NCBI GenBank assembly: GCA_029573495.1
Contig: JAKQEI010000012.1
Coordinates: forward strand, 1-37,494
Length of the DNA stretch: 37,494 nucleotides
Direction of reading: 5' to 3'
From: Bacteroidota bacterium
GTDB lineage: Bacteria > Bacteroidota > Bacteroidia > Flavobacteriales_F > PHOS-HE28
This document shows positions 8,130 to 17,746 of the stretch, piece by piece; within the stretch, counting starts at the first letter, position 1; each line of letters begins with the position of its first letter. The notes under the pieces are model-generated. The model did not search any database, was not told the origin of the DNA, and saw only the letters and a list, made by a program, of their open reading frames with translations. Position numbers and translations under genes: made by a program.

Positions 8130-11100
8130 CGGATCAATTGGATATAGCCGGTGAACGGCTCCTCATCGGGAACCAGTTCAACAACGTAGTAGTAGGTGCC
8201 AGCCGGTGCTGGACCGGAGATCAACGCATCGGGCGAGGAACCATCCCATACGACGCTCTGGTTGTCGTACCCCGCACCATCGAAGACCTTCGCCCCCCAG
8301 CGGTTGAAGATCCTCACCGTGTTGTTCGGGAAGCCCTCGATCCCGGGGATCAGGAACCGATCATTCACACCATCGTCGTTCGGCGAGAAGGACTGCGGGA
8401 TGAACACCTCGGTATCGAAGGAGCAGGGGCTCGTCGCCGCTACCTGGAATTCCGAACATCCGTAAGCATCCGATATGGTCGCGGAGAAGGGACTGCTCAC
8501 AATGACCGGATCGCTGGTGAAGACATAAGGCGAAGTCGCGGAGAGGATGCCCGGATCACCAGCGACCGTGTAGGACATCGGATCACCTCCCAGAATGCTG
8601 AAGCTGACGACGTACGTCCGGTCAACCTCATTGCAGATGGTCGTCACTTCCACCGCCTCCGGGTTGCTCACCACCTCCACCTTCACTACGCTGGAAGCAG
8701 GGGCACAGCCGGGAACCTGAACGGTGTAGATGAAGTCATAGTCGGCTGGGGCAAGCTGCGTGGTATTGAGGACATCACCACTGAGGGCGCCGGTCCCGCT
8801 CTGATCGAGCCAGGTCCCACCGGCATCCGGTGTTCCGTTCAGTGCCGGGAACAGCGGGAAGGCCAGCAACGTATCACACACGACCACCTCACCCTGCAAG
8901 CCCGGATCCGGACGTGGGTTGATGGTGATCTGGAAGACCGCGCTGGAATCCGGACAATAGGCGTTGCCGACCACGGTGTACGCATAGCTGCCGCTCGGTC
9001 GTGTAGCCGGGTCGAGCATGCCATCGAACGGTCCACCAGGACCGCTCCAGGTCCCGCCATCATCCGGCTCACCAACGAGCAGGCTTGCCAGGTCCAACAC
9101 CGGATCGCCCGCACAGATCACCATGGGATCCGGAGCCGATCCAGGATCCGGGTAATCCACCGTGGAGATGAGCAAGGTCGCCTGCACCGATCCGCAACCG
9201 GGATCCTCGATGGTGTATACGAAGGCGTTCTGGCCGCCTGGTGGCAGCACGGTAGCGTTCAACAAGCTGTCCTCCACGATCGCACCGGTACCGTTCAGGT
9301 CGGTCCAGTTCCCACCCTGGTCCGGGGTGCCATCCAACGCATTGAAGAGGGAGAAGCGTGGCTCCGCACCACAGATGGTCAGGGTGTTGTCATCACCCGC
9401 ATCCGCACCGGACCCCACATTCACCGTGATCGTGGCCACCGCATCGGGGCATGGCGGATCTCCGTTGATCCGATATTCGAACGCATAGGTGCCGTTCCCC
9501 ACGGCTGATGGATCAAAGGTGCAACCGTTCAAGGCACCGGTACCATTGATGTCCGACCAGGTCCCGCCCTCTCCTGCTCCACTGCCCAGCGCCGCGCACA
9601 GATCCACCTCGGTCTGGGTGGCGCAAGCGGCAATGGTGGCACTCGTTCCTGCGAAGGGTGCCAGATTCCTGTTGATCGTCAAGCGCGCCGTATCGTTCAC
9701 ACAAGGCGCCGTACCCAGGATCACATAACTGAATACCCCGCCTTCCTCGCTCGCCGGATCGAAGGTCGGAACGTGTCCCTCACCACCCTCTACGTACCAG
9801 GCACCTCCTTGTTGTGGAAGGCCGCCCAGTTCCCCGATCATGTTGAACGATGCGAAGCTTGAACAGATGTCGATCGTGCGATCGTCGCCCGCATACGGCG
9901 CCAGGGGTTCCGTCACAGTGATGATCGCCTGATCCGCCGCGCATGGAGCCTGACCCGGAACACGGTACATGTAGGAGCCCGGCGAATCCACTGCCGGGTT
10001 ATAGATCCCGGAGACGACAACGGGACTGGGGAGGATGGTCCATGTTCCACCGGTCTGAGCATTCGGCCCGAGCAGGCTGAAGAGATCGATCGGGGCATCA
10101 TTGGAACAGATGCTCAACGGGCTATCATCGCCGGCGTTAGGAGGTGTTCGCACCACGACCGTCACCAAGGCGGTATCCGCTGCACAGGAGCCCACGCCCG
10201 GCACGATGTACTTGTAAATGCCGGGCTCATCCGTTCCCGGTTGGAAAGTGCCATCGTGCGCTAGACCGGAAGGGTTCAGCCAGGTCCCGTTCCCATCGGG
10301 GTCGCAACTCAAGCTGCCGATGAGTTGGCTCTGCTCATCGGTCAGGCAGAAGGTCTGCGTTCCATCGCAACCGGCGAAGGGACCTTCCTGCACCGTTACG
10401 CTAACAAAGGCCGTGTCGCTCGCACAGCTGGAGGTTCCTGGGATCACATATCGGAGTTCACAGGTGGTGTTGGCCGGGGTCGAACTACCATTGAACGCTC
10501 CACCGATCAATCCACCACATCCATTCACGTCGGTCCATGCTCCTCCGGGTTGCGGGGTACCACCCAGGGAAGAGAATAGATCGAGCAGCTGGTTCTGGCA
10601 GATGGTCACAGAGGCATCCTCGCCAGCGTCCAGCGCATCGGCAAGGTTCAATGTGACAACGGCAGTGGCTGCGGGACAGGGGCCTGTTCCAGCGACCGTG
10701 TAGGTGAAGTGATAGGTGCCCGGCGCAAGGCTCGTGGCATCCAGCACCCCACCCGTCAATTGTCCAGTTCCATCATCGTCACTCCAGGTGCCGCCAGCGT
10801 TCGGTGTGCCACCAAGTCCAGCAGCCAATTGTATCGCATCATCCCCAACACAAGCCGCGAGGTTGCCGTTCGTTCCCGCATTGGGCCTTGGGACCAAGGT
10901 CACCTGCACCTGGGCCGTGGCGTTGACGCAAGGTGTCAAGCCGGCCACGGTGTACAGGTAGGCCCCGCTCACATCCATGGTCGGATCGAAGAACTGCGAA
11001 TGATCCAGGCCGCCGAATGTCCAGCTTCCGCCCGTATCCGGTGTTCCATCGAGCAGGTCGTACAAGGCCACCTGAGGCCCACCGGAGCAGATCTGCACGG

Positions 11101-14100
11101 CCGAACTGATGCCCGCGTTGGGCGCGTTGTTCACGATGATGGTAGCCGTCGCGGAGTCCGACTCGCAGGGGGTCAGGCCGAGGATGCGGTACTTGTATAC
11201 CCCGGGCGCTGCCGTTCCGGGCGTGAACAGCTCACCCACCTGCACTCCTAAGGGGTCGTACCATGTTCCCGTTTGCTCCGGCGTACCGGTAAGGACCGTG
11301 AAGAGCGAGAACGGTTGGGCGTTGCTGCAGATCGTCCTCACCCCGTTGTTCCCTGCATCGGGTTGATGGTTCTGGATCACGTTCACCTGCGCCTGAGCGC
11401 CTGCGCATGGAGCCGTACCCGGCACCGTGTAGGTATACACACCGGGCTCACTTTGTCCGGGAATGTAGATGCCTTGGTGCGACTCCAGCTCAGGGTCCAC
11501 CCAAGTACCGAATGTCTGCGGCGATCCGTTCAACACGTTCAACAGGGGAAAGGCGGGGTCATTGTCACAGACGATGACCTGGCCGTTGAAACCGGCGTTG
11601 GGCGGTTGGTTCACGGTCATCGCGACGGTGGCAGTAACTGCCGAACATCCCTGCGGACCTTCGACACGGTACACATACACACCGGCTGCATCAACCCCAG
11701 GCTGGAACACCCCGCTATGGGATGCCCCGGTCGGCTGGTAAGTCCAAGTACCACCGACCTGCGCGTTCGGTCCCAACAAAGGAAGCATCGGGACTGAACC
11801 CTGATTCGCACAGACGCTATATGAGGTGGACACTCCGGCGTTCGCACGCGGATTCACGATGATGGTCAAGGTACTGGACGCGTTCGGGCATGGCGACTGG
11901 CCGGTCACCGTGTAGGTGTAGATATAGGTGCCGGGCACCACCATGGAAGGGTTGAAGAAGCCCGACACGATGGAGGTGGACGGAGCCGGTCCTCGCCAGG
12001 TACCGTTCATCAAAGAAGGGGAGCCGCCCAGGCTGTCCACCATGGCGAACCCGGTGGCATTGTCACAGACGGTGATGGTACGGCTCGTGCCTGCGTTGGG
12101 TGGCTGCCGCACGATCACTGTGGCTTGTGCGGTCGCATTCGCACAAGGCGGAAGACCGGCGACCGTGTAGGTATAGGTACCCGGGGCTGTTTGACCGGGG
12201 ATGAAAAGCCCATTGAAGCTCGTCGTCGCCGGCGCCGGTCCTGACCAGGTACCACCCGGATCGGGGCTCCCTCCCAATACCGTGATCAGGTTGACGCTTG
12301 GTCCACCTGCACAGAGCGTCGTGCTCCCGTTGCTCCCTGCCTGTGGTGCCGCGTTCTCCGTTACGGTCACGATGGCGATGTCCGATGGGCACGGAGAGAG
12401 ACCCGTTACGGTGTAGGTGTAATCACCGGGGTCGTCCATCAGCGGTTGGTACAGGCCATTGTGGTTGCCAGGGGGTGGGCCCGGACTCGTCCAGGACCCG
12501 CCTGGGGTCGGGCTGCCCGTCAACCGATCGAACAACAGGAAGGAGGAGCTGTTGCTGCACACGGTGGTATCGCCATTCCCACCTGCGTCCACCGCCTGGT
12601 TCACGTTCACCGTGAGCGAGGCGGTACCCGGACTGCAGGGGGCGGTTCCGGCCACCGTGTAGATGTATACCCCCGGTGCATCCACGCCCGGAACGAAGAT
12701 GTTCGCATGGGGGTCACCATTGAAGGTCCAGCTACCCGGTTGCGGACTTCCACCGAGTCGGAGGGTCATGTTGAAAGGACCGTCGCTGCTGCACACCGTC
12801 GTCGATGCGCTCGTTCCAGCGACCGGGGCGGCCACTTCTGCAACGGTCACCGTGGAGCTGGCGTTCGGGCAGGGTGCGGTGCCGTTGAGCGTGTAGGTGA
12901 ACACACCCGGGTTGTTCGTTGGTGGGTCGTACGTACCGCTACCAGGGCTCCACGTACCGCCGGTCTGTGGGTTGCCGGTCAGCAGGGTGAAGAGGTTGAA
13001 CGACCCGCTGTTGCTGCACACCGTGGTGCTTGCGCTCAACCCGGGGTTACGCGCTGCGATGACGGTCACGCTCACCAGGGCATTGTCCGCGGCACAGGAG
13101 GCGGAGCCACTCAGTTCGTAACGGAAGCTGTAGGTACCGGCGGCCTGCAAGGTGGCGTTGAAGAACTGGCCGGTGACAGCGTTCGTACCCGAAAGTTCGA
13201 CCCATGTACCACCGGGTTGTGGCGTACCTCCGAGCCCAGAGAAGAGATCCACCAGGGTATTGGACCCGCACACCGTAAGCGAACCGTTCGCACCTGCGTC
13301 CAGGGCGGCCACGATGGTCACACGCACGGTGGCTTGGTCAGCGCCGCATTGGCCGGTGCCCGGGACGGTATAGGTGAAGTCGTAATCACCCGGTGCCATG
13401 CCGGTGGGGGTGAAGACACCCGCGGTCAACTGGCCGGTCGCGTCATCATCGGTCCAGGTACCACCGGAGGTGGGCGTACCACCGAGTTCGGCGAAGAGGT
13501 CCACATCCCCGGCATCGGAACACACGGTGATGGTGGCATCGGTACCCGCATCCGGTGCCTGGTTCACGGTGATGGCCACCGTTGCCGAGGCATTCGTGCA
13601 GGGCGGTGTTCCGGTCACCGTATAGGTGTACACGCCAGGCGCACTTGTGCCCGGGGTGAAGATCGCCGTGCCGGGTCCGCCGCCGGGAACGGTCCACGTT
13701 CCACCCGCATCAGGTGTTCCACCCAACGTGGTGAAGAGGTTCACAGGTGCGTCCGTGCTGCACAGGGTAAGCGTTGCATTGCTTCCTGCGACCGGCTTCC
13801 GGCGCTCTGTCACGGAAACGACGGCGGTGGCCGATGGGCAGGGGCTCAACCCCGCAACGGTATAGGTATAGGCGCCCGGGGTGGAGGTCCCTGGCACATA
13901 AGCACCCGTGGGAACGGGCTGCCCGCTCGGGTTGGTCCAGACCCCACCCGTCATCGGTGATCCGCCCAGGCGTGTGATCAACTGGAAGGAGGCCTGGTCG
14001 CTGCAGACCTCGGTGGTCCCATTGGTCCCAGCGTTCGGCGCCTGGTTCACAACAACCGTCACGAACGCCGTGTCGTTCGCACAAGGCGGCGTGCCGTTCA

Positions 14101-16663
14101 CCACGTACTTGTACACGCCAGCGGGTGTGGTCCCAGGTGTGAAGGTCCCGGAGAACGGTGCGTTCGCCGGGGTGAGCCATGACCCACTTCCGCTCGGTGT
14201 GCCGCCCAGCACGGTGAAGAGTTGGAACGGTGCCATGGTGCTGCAGACCGTGATGGAACCGTTGCTGCCCGCTTCGGGGGCCTGCACCTTCACCACTTGC
14301 ACCGTGCCCGACAGCGCCGTGCACGGTGATGTTCCGCTCACGGTGTAGGTGTAGGTCCCAGCGGGGTCCGAAGCCGGATCCAAGGTGCCCGGGTGGGGCT
14401 GCCCGTTCGGCCTGGTCCAGGTGCCTCCGGGGTCCGGTGAACCAGTGAGGCTGTTGAAGAGGTTCACGGCAGGGCCGTTGGAACAGACCGTGAGGTTGCC
14501 GTTCCCGCCCGGGTCCGGTGGTTGCACCACGCTCACGGAGACCGTGGCGGTGGCGTTCGCGCACGGTGCGGTTCCCGGAGCAGTGTACGTGTAGGTACCG
14601 GCCACGGAAGTCCCGGGCGTGAAGGTGCCATTATGGGATCCACCACCCGGCGCGGTCCAGGTCCCTCCTGGGTTCGGACTACCACCAAGCAGGCCGAAGA
14701 GTTGGAATGGGGCAGCAGAGGCGCACACCGTGGTGCTTCCATTGGTGCCTGCGTTGGGTGCCTGCACGATGTTCACCGTGACCACCGCCGTTGCATTGGC
14801 GCATGGTGCGAGGCCGTTCACCGTGTAGGTATATGCTCCTGCTGCGCTCGTTCCCGGGATGAAGGTTCCATCGCTCGCAGAGCCACCGGGGCCTGTCCAA
14901 GTGCCGCCAGGCGAAGGCGAGCCACCCAGCAAGCCAAAGAGGTTGAACTGTGCCGCGTTGGAGCACCGCGTCACCGTGGCGTTGGTCCCGGCGTTCGGGG
15001 CGGTGTTCACAGCCACGGTCACCGTGGCGGACGCATTCGCACATGGCGGAACGCCAGCCACGGTGTAGGTGTAAACACCGGGCGCACTTGTTCCAGGGAC
15101 GAAGGTCCCGGAGAAGGTGCCTCCTCCTGGAGCGGTCCAGCTACCACCACCGTTGGGTGAACCGCCCAAGAGCCCGAAAAGGGCGAAACTGGCATCGGTG
15201 CTACAGACGGTGGTGCTCGCATTCGTGCCTGCACGCGGTGCAGCCTGCACACTGATGATCAAACTGGCCGTGGCAGCCGCACAAGGCGAGGTACCTGCGA
15301 CCGTGTAGGTGTAGGTGCCGGCCACATCGGTCCCTGGGACGAAATTGGGACCATGGGGTCCACCTGGCCCGGTCCATGTGCCACCGGCCTGGGGTGTACC
15401 GCCCAGCCTGCTGATCAGCGCAAAGGTGGATGCGTTGCTACAGACCGTGAAGGTGGCACCCGTGCCTGCGTTGGGAGCATTCACCACGGCGACAGTCACC
15501 GTGGCCGAGGCGTTCGCACACGGTGGTGTGCCCAGGACCGTATAGGTATACACCCCCGGTGTCGATGTCCCGGGCGTGAAGGTCGACGTCACGGCGCCAC
15601 CTCCGGGCCCTGTCCATGCTCCACCTGCATCCGGCGTTCCACCAAGTTGGGTGAAGAGGTCGAAGGCAGGTTGATCGTTGCATACTGAAATGGAAATGCT
15701 CGTTCCAGCAGAAGGCGGCTGGTTCACTGTCACCGTAACGGTCGCTGTCGGGTCCACACAGGGCTGCGGATCACAAGGGACCGTGTACGTGTATGCGCCC
15801 GGAGGGTCCACCAATGGATCGAACAGAGCATCGGTGGGATCGCCATCCGGGTCGGTCCAGGAACCACCGGCATCCGGGGTACCACCCAGTGCCGCGAACA
15901 TGTCAGCGACAGCGCTCGTGGTGCACAAGGTGAGGGTCCCGTCCGTCCCGGCATTCGCATTCTGTGGAAGTTGCACGAACAGGTTCGCGGAGCGCGCGGC
16001 ACAGGAAGCTTGGGCAGGCACACTGTAGGTGTACGAACCGTATGGATCCGATGTGGGGTCAAAGGTGCCATCGCACGCGCCACTTGGACCGGTCCAGGAC
16101 CCGCCAAGCTCAGGGTAGCCCCCCAGCGAATCGATCATGTCGAAGGGCGTTGCGATCATCGGGACATCCGCCGCCGCGTTCTCCCCGGCTTGGATGCCGG
16201 TGAGGATGGCGGCTTTCCAGCCCGCATCATTACCAGACCCATCGGTGTCCCACTTCAAGGTGAGGCATCCTGATGGATGGGAGGAGGACACCTCCAGGTC
16301 CAGCCAGTCATCGTGATGATCGCCGACCAGGAACGGACTTCCTGTCGCACTCGTACCCTGGAAGATCTTCAACTCATCACCGGGATCATTCGCCAGGTCC
16401 CATTCAACGAACCGCAGGACAGTGGTAGGTCCGGCATTCGGACCACCTGTAGGGCAGACGGTGGCCGTAGCATTCACTCCGTTCGGGTAAGGTTGATCCG
16501 GGCCGCCTGGATCACAGATCACGCCATGGCATTGATCCACGTCCACGCCATCGGTCAATGTGATCACCTGACCCCAAGAGACCCGGGTCGGGGTCATCGC
16601 CATGAGAAAGAGCAGGCCAAAAGCCCACTCCGATCGTGGTCTGCTAGAAAATGAATGGATCAC
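8126..16663 (-). CDS. Giant repeat surface protein with T9SS type B sorting domain (2845 aa)
   Basis: The signal peptide has its hydrophobic core at residues 14-24 and a likely cut near SWGQ. A CUB-like domain (about 32-160) has the FVEWDLAN...DELKIFQG and CLTLKWDTDGSGNDAGWKAAI patterns. About 31 tandem repeats of about 80 residues fill 164-2665. Each repeat runs from (A/P)NAGTN...VCS through LGG(S/T)PxxGG(T/S)WT and G(V/T)YTYTV to a Cys in PCANATA. After a linker, the last 95 residues (from EVFIPQSFSPNDDG to GTYYYVVEL...YIQLIR) are the gliding-motility-associated type B sorting domain (CHU_C). Such proteins are exported by the T9SS and remain on the cell surface as adhesin-like or filamentous material. 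The paired cysteines in each repeat could form disulfides. The stop overlaps the next PorP gene by 4 bp. A weak minus-strand -7-like TAACTTGC lies at 16698-16705. No frameshift is visible. Confidence 0.92.
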   Translation of the reverse strand: MIHSFSSRPRSEWAFGLLFLMAMTPTRVSWGQVITLTDGVDVDQCHGVICDPGGPDQPYPNGVNATATVCPTGGPNAGPTTVLRFVEWDLANDPGDELKIFQGTSATGSPFLVGDHHDDWLDLEVSSSHPSGCLTLKWDTDGSGNDAGWKAAILTGIQAGENAAADVPMIATPFDMIDSLGGYPELGGSWTGPSGACDGTFDPTSDPYGSYTYSVPAQASCAARSANLFVQLPQNANAGTDGTLTLCTTSAVADMFAALGGTPDAGGSWTDPDGDPTDALFDPLVDPPGAYTYTVPCDPQPCVDPTATVTVTVNQPPSAGTSISISVCNDQPAFDLFTQLGGTPDAGGAWTGPGGGAVTSTFTPGTSTPGVYTYTVLGTPPCANASATVTVAVVNAPNAGTGATFTVCSNASTFALISRLGGTPQAGGTWTGPGGPHGPNFVPGTDVAGTYTYTVAGTSPCAAATASLIISVQAAPRAGTNASTTVCSTDASFALFGLLGGSPNGGGSWTAPGGGTFSGTFVPGTSAPGVYTYTVAGVPPCANASATVTVAVNTAPNAGTNATVTRCSNAAQFNLFGLLGGSPSPGGTWTGPGGSASDGTFIPGTSAAGAYTYTVNGLAPCANATAVVTVNIVQAPNAGTNGSTTVCASAAPFQLFGLLGGSPNPGGTWTAPGGGSHNGTFTPGTSVAGTYTYTAPGTAPCANATATVSVSVVQPPDPGGNGNLTVCSNGPAVNLFNSLTGSPDPGGTWTRPNGQPHPGTLDPASDPAGTYTYTVSGTSPCTALSGTVQVVKVQAPEAGSNGSITVCSTMAPFQLFTVLGGTPSGSGSWLTPANAPFSGTFTPGTTPAGVYKYVVNGTPPCANDTAFVTVVVNQAPNAGTNGTTEVCSDQASFQLITRLGGSPMTGGVWTNPSGQPVPTGAYVPGTSTPGAYTYTVAGLSPCPSATAVVSVTERRKPVAGSNATLTLCSTDAPVNLFTTLGGTPDAGGTWTVPGGGPGTAIFTPGTSAPGVYTYTVTGTPPCTNASATVAITVNQAPDAGTDATITVCSDAGDVDLFAELGGTPTSGGTWTDDDATGQLTAGVFTPTGMAPGDYDFTYTVPGTGQCGADQATVRVTIVAALDAGANGSLTVCGSNTLVDLFSGLGGTPQPGGTWVELSGTNAVTGQFFNATLQAAGTYSFRYELSGSASCAADNALVSVTVIAARNPGLSASTTVCSNSGSFNLFTLLTGNPQTGGTWSPGSGTYDPPTNNPGVFTYTLNGTAPCPNASSTVTVAEVAAPVAGTSASTTVCSSDGPFNMTLRLGGSPQPGSWTFNGDPHANIFVPGVDAPGVYIYTVAGTAPCSPGTASLTVNVNQAVDAGGNGDTTVCSNSSSFLLFDRLTGSPTPGGSWTSPGPPPGNHNGLYQPLMDDPGDYTYTVTGLSPCPSDIAIVTVTENAAPQAGSNGSTTLCAGGPSVNLITVLGGSPDPGGTWSGPAPATTSFNGLFIPGQTAPGTYTYTVAGLPPCANATAQATVIVRQPPNAGTSRTITVCDNATGFAMVDSLGGSPSLMNGTWRGPAPSTSIVSGFFNPSMVVPGTYIYTYTVTGQSPCPNASSTLTIIVNPRANAGVSTSYSVCANQGSVPMLPLLGPNAQVGGTWTYQPTGASHSGVFQPGVDAAGVYVYRVEGPQGCSAVTATVAMTVNQPPNAGFNGQVIVCDNDPAFPLLNVLNGSPQTFGTWVDPELESHQGIYIPGQSEPGVYTYTVPGTAPCAGAQAQVNVIQNHQPDAGNNGVRTICSNAQPFSLFTVLTGTPEQTGTWYDPLGVQVGELFTPGTAAPGVYKYRILGLTPCESDSATATIIVNNAPNAGISSAVQICSGGPQVALYDLLDGTPDTGGSWTFGGLDHSQFFDPTMDVSGAYLYTVAGLTPCVNATAQVQVTLVPRPNAGTNGNLAACVGDDAIQLAAGLGGTPNAGGTWSDDDGTGQLTGGVLDATSLAPGTYHFTYTVAGTGPCPAATAVVTLNLADALDAGEDASVTICQNQLLDLFSSLGGTPQPGGAWTDVNGCGGLIGGAFNGSSTPANTTCELRYVIPGTSSCASDTAFVSVTVQEGPFAGCDGTQTFCLTDEQSQLIGSLSCDPDGNGTWLNPSGLAHDGTFQPGTDEPGIYKYIVPGVGSCAADTALVTVVVRTPPNAGDDSPLSICSNDAPIDLFSLLGPNAQTGGTWTILPSPVVVSGIYNPAVDSPGSYMYRVPGQAPCAADQAIITVTEPLAPYAGDDRTIDICSSFASFNMIGELGGLPQQGGAWYVEGGEGHVPTFDPASEEGGVFSYVILGTAPCVNDTARLTINRNLAPFAGTSATIAACATQTEVDLCAALGSGAGEGGTWSDINGTGALNGCTFDPSAVGNGTYAFEYRINGDPPCPDAVATITVNVGSGADAGDDNTLTICGAEPRFSLFNALDGTPDQGGNWTDLNGTGAIVEDSLLNATVLPPGGQNAFVYTIEDPGCGSVQATLLISTVDYPDPGSAPDPMVICAGDPVLDLASLLVGEPDDGGTWSGPGGPFDGMLDPATRPSGSYAYTVVGNAYCPDSSAVFQITINPRPDPGLQGEVVVCDTLLAFPLFPALNGTPDAGGTWLDQSGTGALSGDVLNTTQLAPADYDFIYTVQVPGCAPASSVVKVEVVSNPEAVEVTTICNEVDRTYVVSFSILGGDPMSYTVAGDPGILSATSPYVFTSDPVIVSSPFSATISDAYGCSEFQVAATSPCSFDTEVFIPQSFSPNDDGVNDRFLIPGIEGFPNNTVRIFNRWGAKVFDGAGYDNQSVVWDGSSPDALISGPAPAGTYYYVVELVPDEEPFTGYIQLIR
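8660..16170 (-). repeat. Tandem array of about 31 protein-coding repeats, about 240 bp each
   Basis: Manual counting on the translation gives about 31 units, the first (N-terminal) degenerate. Two subfamilies are visible. The common form has WTGPGG...PGTSAPGVYTYTV. A slightly different form has WTDDDGTGQLTGGV or NGTGAL and usually PG(T/D)Y(H/D)F(T/I)YTV. The unit boundary falls near the (A/P)NAGTN motif. Conservation is highest among units 3-18 and lower toward the C-terminus. Confidence 0.85.
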
Positions 16664-16830
16664 GGCCAGAATAACAAAGCCCTGGTAAGAGGGACGTGCA
16701 AGTTATGCGGTTAGGACGCGTCGAGGTCAATTCGGTCTCGCCTTCCGCACCAACTGTCGACGGTCATGGTGTTTTCGTCGACCAATCGCTCGTACGACCG
16801 ATGTCGGACGAGGTGCACGCCGCGTGGCGC

Positions 16831-17736
16831 CTATGGCTGTACCGCTGGCGAAGGCTCCTTGCCCAGGGTGATCGCAAGCATCACTTCATGCGTGCCCGTG
16901 CTATAGTTGCGAAGGTTGCTGGTGATGATATCATACGAATAGCCGAACTGGAAGGTCTTCTTAAGCCAATACCCCACCATGGCCGTGTAGGCGTCGTTGG
17001 TGCGGTAGCCTGCCCCGAGCCAGAAGGTGTTCCTGTACCTCACAATGGCATTGAGGTCGATCTTGGCCGGCACAGGACTCGTGTATTTCACCAGTACGGA
17101 GGGCTCGATCCGCCAATCCTCACCCACCGGGAAACGATATCCGCCCATGGCGTAGTAGTGGTCCTCCATGCGGCTCAAGGTCTCCTTGGTCTCATCCAGG
17201 AAGTACACCTTGTTCTGCAACAACTGTGGTGCGGTGGCACCGAACCAGAAACGCTCACCATACAGGTAGAAACCGAATTTGGCATCAGGCAGGAGATCAC
17301 CACGCAATTGGTCATCCATCACCGGATCGTTCGGGTCATGGAACTGGATCTTCGACCCATCGATCAGGAATTGCAACAGCCCGGCGGAGACGGAAAGGGA
17401 GAGCTTCACGTCCTCCGTCAGCTGCAGGTGGTAGGCATAGGAGAGCTGGAACCCCGTGCGACGCGAAGGACCAACGATGTCCGTGAAGAGGTAACCACCC
17501 ACGCCCATCTTCTCGCCGATCGGCGTGGTACCGCTGAAGGTGAAGGTGCGTGGCGCATCCTGGATACCCACCCACTGGTAGCGATGGCCGCTCCGCAGTT
17601 CGAAGAAGGGTCGGCTGCCAGCCACCGCCGGGTTGAACACGTAATCATTGAACTGGTACTGCGTCAGCTGCGGCAACTGTTGGCCGCTGGCGTTCAACAC
17701 CAAGGCGACCAGACTGAGGAGAAGTGGATGGCGCAT
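16831..17736 (-). CDS. PorP/SprF family T9SS outer-membrane protein (cassette 2)
   Basis: A 301-residue protein. A short signal peptide (...LVLNASGQQ) leads into LPQLTQYQFNDYVFNPAVAGS and GHRYQWVGIQDAPRTFT, the PorP/SprF signature. Barrel strands follow, with the late family motif FQFGYSYDIITSNL and HEVMLAITLG at the end. It lies 10 bp downstream of the 3114-aa SprB-repeat gene, the same order as sprB-sprF in Flavobacterium, so it is probably the secretion partner of that giant. A gap of 167 bp separates it from the next downstream gene, so the cassette boundary may include a promoter or terminator there, although I see no convincing hairpin. Confidence 0.92.
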   Translation of the reverse strand: MRHPLLLSLVALVLNASGQQLPQLTQYQFNDYVFNPAVAGSRPFFELRSGHRYQWVGIQDAPRTFTFSGTTPIGEKMGVGGYLFTDIVGPSRRTGFQLSYAYHLQLTEDVKLSLSVSAGLLQFLIDGSKIQFHDPNDPVMDDQLRGDLLPDAKFGFYLYGERFWFGATAPQLLQNKVYFLDETKETLSRMEDHYYAMGGYRFPVGEDWRIEPSVLVKYTSPVPAKIDLNAIVRYRNTFWLGAGYRTNDAYTAMVGYWLKKTFQFGYSYDIITSNLRNYSTGTHEVMLAITLGKEPSPAVQP

Positions 17737-17746
17737 GGGTCTTCGA

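Noticed and set aside
8048-13960. Long plus-strand open frames (for example 8048-9508 and 12446-13960) opposite the 2845-aa repeat gene
   Set aside because: They are antisense shadows of the repeat units; their own apparent repeats follow the period of the real gene, and they have no start context or family motifs.
16664-16830. Terminator or strong promoter in the 167-bp gap between the second PorP gene and the 2845-aa gene
   Set aside because: Only a short GTCGAC repeat and a poor TAACTTGC box are present; no hairpin with a U tract was seen.
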